The notes: generated from the letters alone by a model not told the origin. A stretch of 50,000 nucleotides of DNA from Chrysomallon squamiferum (GCA_012295275.1 CM022676.1:3222258-3272257), one strand, 5' to 3'; shown: positions 21,780 to 33,240, counted from the first letter of the stretch. Program-made: numbers and translations.

Positions 21780-22610
21780 TGCATGATGTCACCACTTCGT
21801 GTTCACCATTACACGTTTTATATCTATATATAAACATATATTAATTATATAACTGATTACTTCAGCTATGTCTGTCACTGACTGTATGTATCTGGCTCTT
21901 TATCTGCTATCTATATATCTAACATTAATATCACATTTTCGTGTTCTCCACCATTATCCAGTAATATAATTTACGCAAGTGATGTATTTTTAATAACAGA
22001 AGGTAATGTCTTCATATGTCTGTCTGTATGTGTATTTGTATTTCTGATGTCTGTGTCTACATCATTAATATCACATATTCATATACTCCTAATGATTAAA
22101 AAGTAATAGAATTTACAGAAATGATAGATATTTAAATTTAAAAGTGCTGTACTTTTGTCTGTTTCCTTGTGTGTCTGACTGTCTGTATTTCTGTTCTGTA
22201 TTCATCTCTTGAACCAGAAAATTACACAGAGATAAGCATATATTTTTAAAAGTACAAAGCTTACTGCATTCATCTGTCTGTCTGTCTGCCTGTATGCCTG
22301 ACAACTGTTTGTTCTTTTAACTTTATCTAGAATACTAACATCATAATACAAAAATAATGGTTTATCGCAAGACGATACGTATAATCCAATACAGTTTTGT
22401 GCTTTGTCATTAAACATTCATTCATTTTAATTAACAGGCCTTACAGAAATAATGTGTTTTTAATAACAAAAACTGAGCATTTCTGTCAGTCTGTGTGTCT
22501 GTCTTGTGTGAGATAGTACAGGTATTATCACCTCGTGTTATTTACCATTCATTAGACGTAACTACAGAACAGATAGTGCAAATGTGTTTTTAATAACAGT
22601 TTATTAGAAA
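21780..22610. repeat. Diverged tandem array, unit about 142 bp, about 6 copies
   Basis: Two landmarks recur in order. CGTGTTCTCCACCATT-like text is near 21798, 21940, 22082 (degenerate) and 22534. AAGTGATGTATTTTTAATAAC-like text is near 21977, 22119, 22230, 22447 and 22579. The first steps are 142 bp and later ones vary from 111 to 217. CTGT-rich runs punctuate the units. Confidence 0.7.
21835..21890. repeat. Dispersed duplicate, copy 2 (partner at 19724)
   Basis: ATAACTGATTACTTCAGCTA then TGTCTGTCACTGACTGTA, matching 19724-19780 with few changes. Confidence 0.75.
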
Positions 22611-22730
22611 GGTGAAAAAAATAAAAATGTGAAAAATGTTTTGTATGATTATGTAGAATCAGTAAAGATGCATCAGATGAATGTCATGAATACATTTCAA
22701 AATGACTGATTTTTAAATTATGAATTTTCT

Positions 22731-22731
<1 letters not shown>

Positions 22732-22765
<34 letters not shown>
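22732..22765. repeat. (GT)n-(GA)n compound microsatellite
   Basis: GT units pass directly into GA units. Confidence 0.95.
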
Positions 22766-23399
22766 AAGAGGGAAAAACTTCAAAGACCACTAAACAAAAA
22801 ATGAAATGTCTTGTTAAATATGATATTAAAAAAATATATATCAATTAACAGAATTTTATTGCAATCATTTAAAAACAATAAAATTATTTTATTTTGGTTA
22901 TATATTTCTGTAATATTACGTAACTCTATGCTTGATGGTTTTCTCTTTATTATTTTTAATAAATTGTCAGTGTGTGCTTTTATTATTATGCTCTAAAGTA
23001 TTTATGTTATATTACTGTTGTAAAAGAAAACAAAGTATATAATGTAACCATCCCCCTGAATGTACACAGACTGACAAAACTACAGGACAAAGGAGGAAAG
23101 AGCATAAACTACTCATGTGGGTAACTTTATGGTGTCACATGTTTCTGTTTTTCAATTTAGAGGATAAAAATATAACAAAATAAAAAGCATACAATGACGA
23201 GACATACAAAGAAATGCTTTTTATGAAGAAAAATGTTGCACCTGCATCATTAATAAATGTTCATAATCTGCCGAACACTTTTTTTTCTTTTATTTCCTCT
23301 TTATATTTTATTAACCATATATTGACATTTGTAATAAAAAAAAAAATTTCCTTTTAAGCCTCACACCTGTGTTATACATACAGGTGAAAAACATATTAC

Positions 23400-23438
23400 C
23401 TGCTGATCAAAAGGTAATTTTATCAGGTAAGACAGTGA
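23400..23438 (-). other. Exon-like segment out of phase with the main chain
   Basis: The minus strand has an acceptor (ACTAACTCATTTCAG), 39 bases open only in frame 0 (SLSYLIKLPFDQQ) and a CAG|GTAATA donor. It looks like a good small exon. Placed after exon 28143-28215 it would be read in a frame that meets TGA. It is therefore either an alternative exon, an exon of another transcript, or chance. It carries plus-strand donor-like text as well. Confidence 0.25.
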
Positions 23439-23924
23439 CTGAAATGAGTTAGTCAGTCTTTAATGATAATCACTAGGATCACAAAGATCAGCTGTTGAGT
23501 GTCAAGAGAAGAGATTTAGTGACTGGAAAATGGATGAGTCACAATTCAGTCACTAGTGTTATTTCTTTAATTAATCTGCCAATTATAAATCAGTGCTGTA
23601 TGTTCAACTTAAAAGACTGACTCTGTGAATGAATATAGCAGATGTCTGAAGGGAAGCAGAGATATCCTAACTCTTAATTTCACCTGTGTTACAATTTACT
23701 TAGATACTCAGCCTACACCAAAACAGTTCTGTTATGTTAATATTACAGTTTCATGCCTTCTGAAGCAGCTTCTGTATTTCTATAAGTTATTATTATGTAA
23801 ATACTCTGAGACATAAAATAATAATAAAAGTATACAGATAAGCATCATATCGACAATTTACAAAATAACAAAAGAGAAAACCATCGAAAAAAACCCAGCT
23901 ATGAAATACCAGACAGTCAGAACC

Positions 23925-24148
23925 AATAAACATAAAAATAAAAGAACAGACTCAGTGACAGAACGTGTCAGATATTAAATAATAATACAGACAGACAGGC
24001 AGACACACAACATCACTTTGAACTAACTCAAATAAAATTCATAGAACTTATCTTCGAGTCTGGACAACTTTCCCAGCCGTACTGCAGCATCAAGAAAACA
24101 TTCAAACAACCATTAAGTGACATTAGTCTGGACTCGCTGAACATAACC
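23925..24148. repeat. Duplicated segment, copy 2
   Basis: The same landmarks as 20199-20459 in the same order and orientation: AATAAACATAAAAATA, GACTCAGTGACA, a short GACA tract, GAACTAACTCAAAT, CAGCCGTACTGCAG, ATTCAAACAACCATTAA. The minus-strand open frame here is probably a shadow. Confidence 0.9.
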
Positions 24149-24339
24149 AGTAACAGCAGAAAGCTGAAGATCACTCCATTGTTAAAGTTTCCACAGCAAC
24201 ACAAAATTCGGTAACTATAACAACATGTTTTCATTTGTATCACAGCTTTGTTAACATCATTAAGCCACCACATTAACAAAATATACAGTAACCATGTCAA
24301 CACTACTTAGTCGCTCACTACAGGAACACATTTATGACC

Positions 24340-24940
24340 CTCTTAGAGAGTTCTTTTGATTAAGATTCAAAGTCCATCAAAGTTACAGGTGGCAGAAGCA
24401 TGACCTAGTATCAGAGAGAGAGACACTAAAGCCAGGACAGATGCCATGTCCATACCAGGCATGCTGTAACAATATCCTCACACACACGTGTGAAGTCTAT
24501 GAAATTATCTCATTATTATCAGTGATAAAAAGCACTTTAATATGCACCATTACACACAGACGTCTAACTCAGACATCTAATTTAACCCAGACGAACAACT
24601 GTGTACTTCTAATTTAACCCTGTAATGGACATTTAGCCACACTGACCAGCAATGAGATTTAACCAAGCTGACCATCTGTGGACCTGTGGAAACAAAGCTT
24701 GGACTGACCACATGACCTGAAAACAGTTGACCTCAAATGGCTGGTTACCTACTGACTGGAATGCTTGCAGCTGTCTGGCAGTAAATCAATACACCAAGGC
24801 CAGCTGGTCAACTGGTTAGCTGGTCAGTGGGTCTGCTCAAGGTGAAAGGTCAATAAACTCTTAGCAGATGTAAACAACATGGAAAGCCCAGTGTTGTGCG
24901 AAAGGAAGAAACTTCACAAGGAAATCTTTGTACAGTGAGT
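24340..24940. other. GC-richer complex segment with nuclear-receptor-like half-sites
   Basis: Unusually complex for this intron, ending in a plus-strand donor-like ACA|GTGAGT near 24937. No long open frame. It holds the TGACC/GGTCA cluster at 24643-24852. Confidence 0.35.
24643..24852. promoter_or_regulatory. Cluster of eight TGACC/GGTCA half-sites
   Basis: TGACC is at 24643-24647, 24669-24673, 24705-24709, 24713-24717 and 24728-24732. GGTCA is at 24806-24810, 24822-24826 and 24848-24852. The last is inside AAAGGTCA, a strong monomer-type half-site. Fewer than one copy is expected by chance in this length. Confidence 0.35.
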
Positions 24941-25365
24941 TTATTTACTTGTTTATTGTTTTATTATTATTATCACAACTGTTAGTAGTATTATGATAAT
25001 TGTTATTGTTACATGTTTTTGTTCTTTCATTTTCAATTATTTTTAAGTAATTTTCTGAATTTTTCTTGATCTCTTTTGTTTCTTGTTTATCTGTTGTTTC
25101 ATTTTTTTTGAAATATTGAATACATTAGAAACTAACATTTTTATTAATTATTATTACTTCCTTAATTATTTATTTTTAATTAATATTCTGAACAATTTAT
25201 CATGTTAACAAATATGGCTTTCGTTTTTGATTTTTCTATACCTTCTAACAATATTTTCCTTTAATTTTGTTTTATATTATTATTTAGTCTGTGTGTGTGT
25301 GTTCTAAATATAACTTCATAGCTTCACCTAGCAACTTCAAAGCAATATTTTAAAACTCACAAAAG

Positions 25366-25369
<4 letters not shown>
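24941..25369. other. AT-rich DNA, no gene seen
   Basis: T-rich low-complexity DNA with TTATTATT stretches. Confidence 0.5.
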
Positions 25370-25396
<27 letters not shown>

Positions 25397-25440
25397 ACTG
25401 CATTTATAATCATTTGTTTAATATCTAATTATCTATTTCA

Positions 25441-25468
<28 letters not shown>
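25370..25468. repeat. Two long poly-T runs
   Basis: About 27 T at 25370-25396 and 28 T at 25441-25468. Confidence 0.95.
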
Positions 25469-25474
<6 letters not shown>

Positions 25475-25561
25475 ATTTTAAATTCATCCACTTTGTTTAG
25501 AACTTAACTGTATTTTCTGTCAAAGTGTTTTCTGTTTCTAAAACCTATACAGTACCTCAAA

Positions 25562-25630
25562 TGACCCTAAACACTGACCCTTCATCTGGTGGTCAACGGG
25601 TCAGATAGTTCACTTAAAAGACAATGGTCA
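25562..25630. promoter_or_regulatory. Cluster of five TGACC/GGTCA half-sites
   Basis: TGACC at 25562-25566 and 25575-25579; GGTCA at 25591-25595, 25599-25603 and 25626-25630. AATGACCCTAAACACTG here resembles AATGACCCAAACACTG near 740, so the clusters may share ancestry. Confidence 0.3.
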
Positions 25631-25689
25631 TCCAAGGACAGACAATAAACAGACTGAAAGGCAGTGGAACTCTTCAGGTAAGGAGATTA

Positions 25690-26764
25690 TATAAGGTTAC
25701 ATAATGATGGCAAGAGTAGAAAATTGTCTCCCTTGGCTTGTACTTGATTAGTTGAACAAATGTTTGTCCACGGAGTTTTTACTGGTCTAGTTCGATATGC
25801 AAGAACCCATGTACTGGATTATAAATAAACAAACAAACTAGCCCACTTTTGTAATCTCTTATTGATGTTGTATGGTGTAAAGGTTTATGTCTTATCAGTG
25901 GTGTAATAGTTTTTTTTTTTACATGTTTCATTTGAAGCTATAACGAATGACATAAGCCAGTAAATAAAATGCTACCATTTTGTTATCTAGATTTCATATA
26001 TGTTGTGATTTCTGAGGGTGGTGAGTGTAGCTATTTAAAATGTTACTTGCACTAACTAACTAATGATACCATTTGTATTTTATACAAAAAAAAATGTTTT
26101 TATTTTATCTACGACATTCAGTATTTATTTCCAACATATTTGTCTGCAACTAGTTTGTGTAATTTACAATTCATATTATTTATAACATTTTTCTTTCTGA
26201 TTTGTTTATGTTATTTTATTTTAATTTATTTTACTTTTTAAATTTAGTATTTTTGCTTGCAACTTTCATGGTTTGTATTTCACAATGTTAATCTTTTTAA
26301 TATATAACATTAATCTTTCTAAAATATTGTGATAATGTTCTACAATTAACAAATAAAAATAAAACTATTTTAAATAAACTTTTTATCATTTACAAAAACA
26401 CTACATTAAAAAACTATTTTACAGTCTTCAAATAACATTATACTATTAAATTTTTTAAATAAAGTTATTAAATTTTACACTAATTTTATTTATAGCATTT
26501 TCATTTCCTCTTTGTTTTTATATTATTAACGGATTATAATAAAAATTTGAATTCTTTTGATCTTGTATTAATTTAATTTTACTGGTTTCTGCATTTCACT
26601 AAGAATTATGTAGAATTTATACTTGGAATAACAAGAAGCTTTACGTTACATTTTTATTCCTTTTTTGGTTTTAATATATATATATTTTTTTCATTTTCTT
26701 TTAATAAATGTTGACTGTATTACAAAACATTGTCTTTCAACAACACCACCACCATCAACAACAA
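25690..26764. other. AT-rich DNA, no gene seen
   Basis: A strong plus-strand donor-like CTTCAG|GTAAGG sits just upstream at 25677/25678, but the preceding sequence has stops in all three frames. The rest is low-complexity AT. Confidence 0.45.
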
Positions 26765-26788
26765 GAATAATAATAATAATAATAATAA

Positions 26789-26824
<36 letters not shown>
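26765..26824. repeat. (AAT)n microsatellite
   Basis: About 19 AAT/TAA units with one AAAA break. Confidence 0.95.
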
Positions 26825-26825
<1 letters not shown>

Positions 26826-27046
26826 TAAAATTACTGCTCTTCAAACACTGTTTTATTCCTTGAACTGTTTTGCAAAGGTTACACCAGTCAAGATCATTGT
26901 TGTATTCAACACAATATTTTCCACAATTCTTTATTAAAAACCACTGTACAGTGATGCAAATTCTAACCATAATATACCAAGCTTCAGAATTTAAACAAAA
27001 TCACATGAAAAACTAGACAACATTAGTTCACAATATTTACAAAATT

Positions 27047-27690
27047 CACAATATAAGGAAACCTTTCTAGAATTTGAGACAACCCATACTTCAGAGAATA
27101 AAATGTATTTTTTTTTATCAAAATTTACGTCACAATATAAGCAAACATTTTTATTTTACAACTTCAGACAGTCATATTTCACAGAACATACACATTTTTA
27201 TCAAAATTCACTTCACAACATAAGCAGATTTCAAGACAAAATTCAGACAAGCTTGTATCAAAATTTAAGCAATTCTATAAATATTTATGCAACGTCATAC
27301 TGCAATTTAAGAAACCTCATATGAAAGTTTAACCAAATTTATATCACATTTAAAAATCCTCATTCAAAAGTTTAAACAATTTTATATCAAAATTTTAAAA
27401 TCCTCATACAAAAATTGAAACAACTTTATACCCCAATTTTAAAAAGCTCATATAAAAATTTAAACAACTTTATACCACTATTTTAAAATCCTCATATAAA
27501 AATTGAAACAACTTTATACCACAATTTTAAAATCCTCATACAAAAATTGAAACAACTTCTCAACAGAATTTTAAAATCTTCAGACGAAAATTGAAACAAC
27601 TTTATTGTACAATTTAAAAGTCCTCATACAAAAATTTAAACAACTTTATACCCACTATTTAAAAATCCTCAGACAAATTTTTTTTTAAAT
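27047..27690. repeat. Tandem array changing from about 84-bp to 44-bp units
   Basis: Left part: CACAATATAAGC-type starts at 27047, 27131 and 27214 (84 and 83 bp apart). Right part: CCTCATACAAAAATTGAAAC-type units with CCTCAT or a variant at 27315, 27358, 27402, 27446, 27490, 27534, 27578, 27622 and 27667, steps 43-45. The right-hand units are the more alike. Confidence 0.9.
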
Positions 27691-27699
27691 GTATACCTC

Positions 27700-28142
27700 A
27701 AACAAATAAATGTCATATGAAAATTTCTTCTGAACAAAATAAAACTTAAAATACCAGAGTTTTTGTAAATGATGTTATATAAGATGCTTGTTCAAAAAGC
27801 CAAACCTCACAAATGTAAGTATTACTCAAAAAAACCTAAAATGTGCACCTAACACCACTTTTCTTCAAAGTTTTCTAAAAGTGTTTTATTTTTACTTCAA
27901 TATACTGATAACATTTTTGTTAACTCTTATTAAAACCAACCTATATGTCAAATTTATTTCTCTTATCTTCAGAATTATTTCCTTGTTGTAAATAATTTAA
28001 CTCTAATTAGAATCACCCCTAATTACATATTAAACCTATATAATTTTAATATTAACTCAGTTAGGTTTGTATTTAAAAATATGTCTCCAATAATAATAAA
28101 AAAATAATAACAAACCAAAATGAAAATTAAAAATGTTCTTAC
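27700..28142. other. AT-rich intron just downstream of exon 28143-28215
   Basis: No gene seen. A plus-strand frame open at 27788-27991 is unremarkable. The minus-strand intron starts at 28142 with GTAAGAAC. Confidence 0.5.
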
Positions 28143-28215
28143 CTGGACACTAAACAGACTTCTTCAGTTGAAATGATTATTTTAGGAACAGGTGTGAAAC
28201 AGTAATGGTCACAAT
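28143..28215 (-). CDS. Putative internal coding exon (first of the phased chain)
   Basis: The minus strand shows an excellent acceptor (ACTTTTAAATCTTTCAG), 73 bases, and an excellent donor (GTCCAG|GTAAGAAC). Two frames hit stops. The third is open throughout: two bases completing a split codon, then CDHYCFTPVPKI, then IISTEEVCLVS, leaving AG. The AG joins the A of exon 5225-5259 as AGA (Arg). A preceding exon must leave one base; the candidate first exon 32374-32401 leaves G, giving GAT (Asp). The peptide has three Cys and a PKIII strand-like core. I do not recognise the family. Confidence 0.62.
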
Positions 28216-28306
28216 CTGAAAGATTTAAAAGTAAAATTTATACAACAGATGTTAGACTGAAAATTTTAACATAACATAATAATATACATCAAAATATAAA
28301 ATATAC

Positions 28307-28354
<48 letters not shown>
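28307..28354. repeat. (AAT)n microsatellite
   Basis: About 16 AAT units, just upstream (in gene orientation) of exon 28143-28215. Confidence 0.96.
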
Positions 28355-28355
<1 letters not shown>

Positions 28356-28509
28356 GCATTATTAGTGATGATAGTAGAAGCATGATGGCTATTACAGTGG
28401 TTGTGGATCAACTATAATGTTGGTTATTAGGACTAATAAAAAAAAAAATTATGTTTGTTTTAACAGGAAGAACAATAATTAGTGTGTGGTGTCATTGATG
28501 GTAGTGGTG

Positions 28510-28510
<1 letters not shown>

Positions 28511-28544
<34 letters not shown>
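28511..28544. repeat. (AGT)n microsatellite
   Basis: About 11 AGT units, continuing as GGT-rich text. Confidence 0.95.
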
Positions 28545-28546
<2 letters not shown>

Positions 28547-28559
28547 GTGGTGGTGGCTG

Positions 28560-31500
28560 TAGTAGAGCCAAAAAATGTTCTTTCTGAAAAATTCTAAAGT
28601 AGTGTATGTTTAAACTTTAAGTGTCGACAGATTAAACGAAGGAAAGAAAGGACAAGTAAAACAGCAATTATATAAATTTTATATTTGAAATGAAAAGTTT
28701 CAAAATTAAAATAAATTTTCTTCTTGTTAAATTTTTATAAATTTTGTCTCTATTTAAATTAGAAATTGCCCAACATAATTATTTTTTATAATTACAACAG
28801 AATACTTTAGTAAAGCAGAAATGCATTTTTTTAGATCAAGAAAATATTTATTATTTTCAATCAGATATTTTTTTAAACATTTCAGACTGCAATAATCGCT
28901 ATGTTTAGTTTACTTTTCTAAAAATAAAGGGAAAATATTTTTATTACTGTTTGATAACAATTAAAAAAATAATAGATATTTTTAATTATTCTAATAATTC
29001 AATATACATTTCTTTATTTTTTCAGTGTTATCATACTTTATCAGTGAAATAATTTAACAGAATTGTTTGTTAAAATTCTGTCTTTTAAATATAATCACAT
29101 TTTAATATTTTTTTAAAGAATATATATCTGGAGGCAAAGTTTTTGTTGTTTTAAATAGTTGGTTAATATATGAGTATGCCCATATCTTCAACTCTCTGAA
29201 GTATGTTTTTAATAGTTTACATAAAATAACTAAACCTCTAAAATATTAAATATTTTTCTTTTCTTCTTTTTTTCAAATACTTTTTATTTCGTTCATTTAA
29301 ATTTTCTGATTATATCCCACATTAACATTGACATAAATACATTTCCCTAATTCTAACGAAATATATTAACTGAAGGCTAATGAATAATTATTTATGCTCT
29401 AAAGAATAAATCTGTTAACAAAATTATTTATAGAGTTCTACATATTATTATGCACTCATGACCATATTTATAATATTTACATAAAACATTTATATTTACA
29501 TAAAACATTTATAATATTTACATGAAACATGTGTAATATTTGAAATCATATTTATAATCTCATGGTGTTTTTTTCTCATTATTATTTACTAGCATGACAG
29601 AAGATTAAAGTTAATCCAGTAAGAAATATTTTTGGTTTACTGACAGTATTTAAATTTTAAATGTTTATTGCATTTATAATATTCTATAAACCTCATCTAT
29701 ATAATTTTTTTTTTTTTACTGTTATCTACAACTCTAATTAGTATTATTATATAAGGTTACTTCTGTCTCTTTTTATCAGTTTAAAAAAATATAAATAAAA
29801 AACAAAATTAAAAAGACAAAAATAAATGAGAACTACTTGCTCTAAATAGATAAATATATATATATATAAAATTTTGTTTTATTACTGTTTGCTTTTCAGG
29901 CTGACTGTTATACAAACTAAAAATTTTGTCAAAATATAATTCCTGTCTCAATTACAAAAGAATATTTTAATAATATTAAAAATGACATTAAAAAAAATAA
30001 TTAATGTATATATAATATATCTGTATGTGTGTTTGTGTTAATAAACTTTATATTATTTTAAAGAATAACATTTTTGTATTTTTATTGTACAGGAAAATTA
30101 AAGAATAATCATGACAGATATAATATATAATTATTTTGTTAGGACAACCAATAACATTATTTAAATATTATTTTCATTTAAGTTATATCAGGTATGATTT
30201 CAAAATAAAATTATATAATAAAGTTTTAAAATATATTTATCTAAGAAAAATATTTTAGAATCTATTTTACAAGCAACACTAAAATATATTAAACATTTAT
30301 ATATTGACACATTTTAAGATTGTGTTTTCATTTTGAATATAAGTTAAACAACTACTAATAATTAAAATATTAAAATGGTACAAAATTAGAAATTGTAAGT
30401 CAGTCAGATTCTTCTAAACCCTATTTTCTTGGAAGTTACACTGTTTAAATTTAAAATATTTTGAAATATTTAACAGAATTTTTAATGTGTTAATAAATAA
30501 ATAGTTTAATAGGTCATTAAAAAAAAAAAAAATAAATGATAACCATGTGTAGCTCAATAGTGCACTAATTTTTATTCTCTGCATTTAATATATTTATATA
30601 TTATTTATTTTTTTACTTTTTTAATTATTACTATTATATAATTTTCTTTTACTTTTTACTTACTTTTTAAAAAATAATTTTTTTTTATAAAATGTTTGTT
30701 TATGAAATTACAATAAAAAAATTAATTTTGCATGTTAGTCTTTGAAATTTTTAGAAAACTTTACGTAGAAAAAGAAATTAAATACAGGAATGTAAGTCAT
30801 CATTTTAAATATGTTTCAGGAGTTAGATATTTCAAAAAATAATAATAATAAATTTCAATTTTTATTAAGAATTTGTTTAAGTTGTATGTTATATTTAAAA
30901 AAAAAAAAAAAAAAATTTTGAATGTGAAGAATTTTAAAATATTTTACTTCCACGTTATGATACAATTTAAAAATTAAGATTTTTACTTTATAATAAAATC
31001 TGCAAATATAAAAATTTAACAGAAAAATATTACATATTACTGACAATTTTAAAATAAATAAATATTAATTTTTATAATAATAGTAGTAATTAATGATTAA
31101 AATTTTTAAAGAACTAGCAAAAAAGTGATGTTTAATTTATTTTTAATTTATTTATTTTACTTTTTTTTCTGTTTAACTGTTTAATAGTTGTTCTCTTTTT
31201 CTTTTTTATCATCATTATTATTTATTTATTTAATTATGTTCAATATACAAGCACTTGCATATCAGACTAATTAACAAAACAAATTTCAGGAAATGTTTCT
31301 ACATCAAATTAAACAATTTTTTTTTAAAAAATCATTAAAAAACCCAACTTTTCTGCTAAGCTGTATGCCAAGATATACAACTGCAAAGATAATAAAAATT
31401 TATACTATACCACAATTTCACCTACACACCAATATATTTGCCCAAATTTATGTCAGCATATTTTTATTTATTTTTTAAATGATCCAAATGTATATTAAAG

Positions 31501-31760
31501 ATAAAAACTGATTTCGCTGTTAACCAAATACTTAATTATTTTGAAACCCAATGAATTATCAATACCCAAATTTTTTCTTTTTTTTTTTTTTTTTTTTTGA
31601 AATTATTCTTTTTGTTCTTTCAATCTCAGAAGATTTGTTTTAATACATCATTGAAAAATACAAAAAATAAATATTTGAAAAACTGAACTGGTATTTGTTG
31701 ATGTGCAATTCAGAATAACATTAATAAAACATTTCTTAATGTCAAATAAAAATTTTGAAA
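28560..31760. other. Very AT-rich intron 1 (on the gene model)
   Basis: About 3.2 kb of AT-rich text with poly-A at 30519-30532 and 30897-30915, poly-T at 31578-31598, and TA tracts near 29855. No exon-like segment with both splice borders was found. Confidence 0.55.
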
Positions 31761-32032
31761 TTATTTTGAAATACAAGTCGTGTGGTCATTTCGGAACAAT
31801 TTAAGAAACAGCGCCCATCCTTTCCTAAACACTTTCTAAATTTTTCAGTATTTTCTTATAAAAATCTACGTCACGAATAGCTGTGTCGTGAAATATTTTC
31901 TAACAGCTTTCAAAACTTGAATCCATCTACTGCGGTATTTTTCGAGAGTTCAGAAACAGTTCTGAAAGCGGATGTCTGTTGCAGGGTGTATTCTGAAAAA
32001 TATATTTTTTAAAAATCAGATGACTTTATCGA

Positions 32033-32043
32033 TGCGCATGCGT
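32033..32043. promoter_or_regulatory. NRF1-type motif
   Basis: TGCGCATGCGT matches the GCGCATGCG core of the NRF1 (erect wing) site. Confidence 0.45.
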
Positions 32044-32344
32044 TTTGTGCACGTTTTTCTCGAAGAACCTGCATTCACGTGATATTAAAATTAACAGAAA
32101 TCCGCGTTTTTGATTGGTGAGACACGCATTCGAGGAAACGGACACATTTCAATTCCGCAGTTCGAGTTTGGTTTTAAAACAAAATAAAATTTAAATTTAA
32201 GTAATTTTTTTTCTATCGTTATTATTATAATTTTTTTAGACAAAATTATTATTATCGATTACTATTTATATATAATAAAATTTGGTAAGTGAGAAAACAA
32301 ATAAAGAAATAAATAAACAGTTTTGCGCACTGTATGCACTGCGC

Positions 32345-32380
32345 ATAAGAGGCAGGCGGGCGGGCGGGCAAACCTGCCAG
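32345..32380. repeat. (GGGC)n with GGCAGG/CCTGCC arms
   Basis: Three CGGG units lie between the inverted arms GGCAGG (32351-32356) and CCTGCC (32373-32378), forming a GC-rich hairpin next to the proposed first-exon donor. Confidence 0.7.
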
Positions 32381-32401
32381 CATGCCCGATGCGGTCGCCA
32401 T
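32374..32401 (-). CDS. Candidate first coding exon (start codon within YY1 motif)
   Basis: On the minus strand ATG at 32401-32399 has A at -3 and G at +4, a good initiation context. It opens MATASGMLA and leaves one G before a GGCAG|GTTTGC donor. That single base fits exon 28143-28215 (G+AT = Asp). The ATG lies inside AAGATGGCGAC, an arrangement known for YY1-driven animal promoters. The donor is weak (GTTTGC). A rival upstream frame, MFNQVTLSG, with donor GAG|GTAAGG after 32935, also leaves one G. Either could be right. Whichever is used, exon 28143-28215 has no in-frame Met and needs an upstream coding exon. Confidence 0.35.
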
Positions 32402-32404
32402 CTT
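32394..32404 (-). promoter_or_regulatory. YY1-type motif overlapping ATG
   Basis: Minus strand AAGATGGCGAC fits the YY1 consensus AANATGGCGNC. Confidence 0.45.
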
Positions 32405-33217
32405 GAATGTGAGAAAATGTTAAGAAAAGTATTGAAAATGGACAGAATAGTTGAAAATAAAGCCATTTCAATAATTCTGAATGAAAACCGCGTATCTCAA
32501 ATTAGCGAAAAACAACACCTGATGATAAATATTTGTGATTATCGCCGAGTAACACTCGAAGTCATGATGTCACCGTGCCGACTTCATGTGTCAGAGTTTC
32601 TTGATAAAAATAAGTACTTAAATTTGAAAAGACAAACCGAGGTGGAGATAATTAAAAGCGCGATGACGCCGCGAAGCTAAAATGCATCAGCAAATGACAA
32701 TATGCGCACTTACCAACGCAACATCATGGCGAACCTGACCTCGCGCCAAAATTGTAGAGAAAATTTAAATCACAGAACTAACAAGATAGTACACGATAAA
32801 GAAAAAAAATATACCTACATACGTTTAAATTATATACAGTTCTCATCGACCGAGAGTGAGGAGCGTTTGCAAGAAGGAAAATGCCTTGCAATAAAGGTTT
32901 ACATTATGACAGAAAATATTGAGAGACGCCTTACCTCCAGACAGTGTGACCTGGTTGAACATGCTGTGTCTAGGTGCAGCAGACACACACCACAAAATGA
33001 CACCCTTTTCACGCAGATACACTTGACAGTGCACCAGAATCCAATCACATCTGAAAAGGACGCTTACAGCCATTGTCCAGATATGTTCAGTAAGTGCGCA
33101 GATCAAGTGCGGCGACTTCAAACAATCCCTGGGTGCAAAACAGCAAACCCCTAAACATGCATTTCTCTCATGTTCTGCTGAGAATTTGGCGGTTTATGAA
33201 ACGCAGTGCACTGCAGC

Positions 33218-33240
33218 AAGGTCAAAGGCGCATGCGCGTC
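33218..33240. promoter_or_regulatory. NRF1-type palindrome with DR1-like half
   Basis: The perfect palindrome GCGCATGCGC (33228-33237) directly follows AAGGTCAAAGG (33218-33228). The latter is a good first half and a partial second half of a DR1 nuclear-receptor element. Confidence 0.45.

Noticed and set aside
25501-25677. Possible plus-strand exon ending at a strong CTTCAG|GTAAGG donor
   Set aside because: All three frames contain stops. It could only be a non-coding exon, for which there is no other evidence.
32230-32284. Plus-strand exon-like segment ending TTTG|GTAAGT
   Set aside because: The in-frame text is AT-rich with a stop and no neighbour in phase.
32282-33154. Plus-strand frames of 132 and 150 codons in the CpG island
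   Set aside because: Long frames are expected where GC content lowers stop frequency. No domain, no start context and no splice pairing were seen, and they cross the GGGC repeat.
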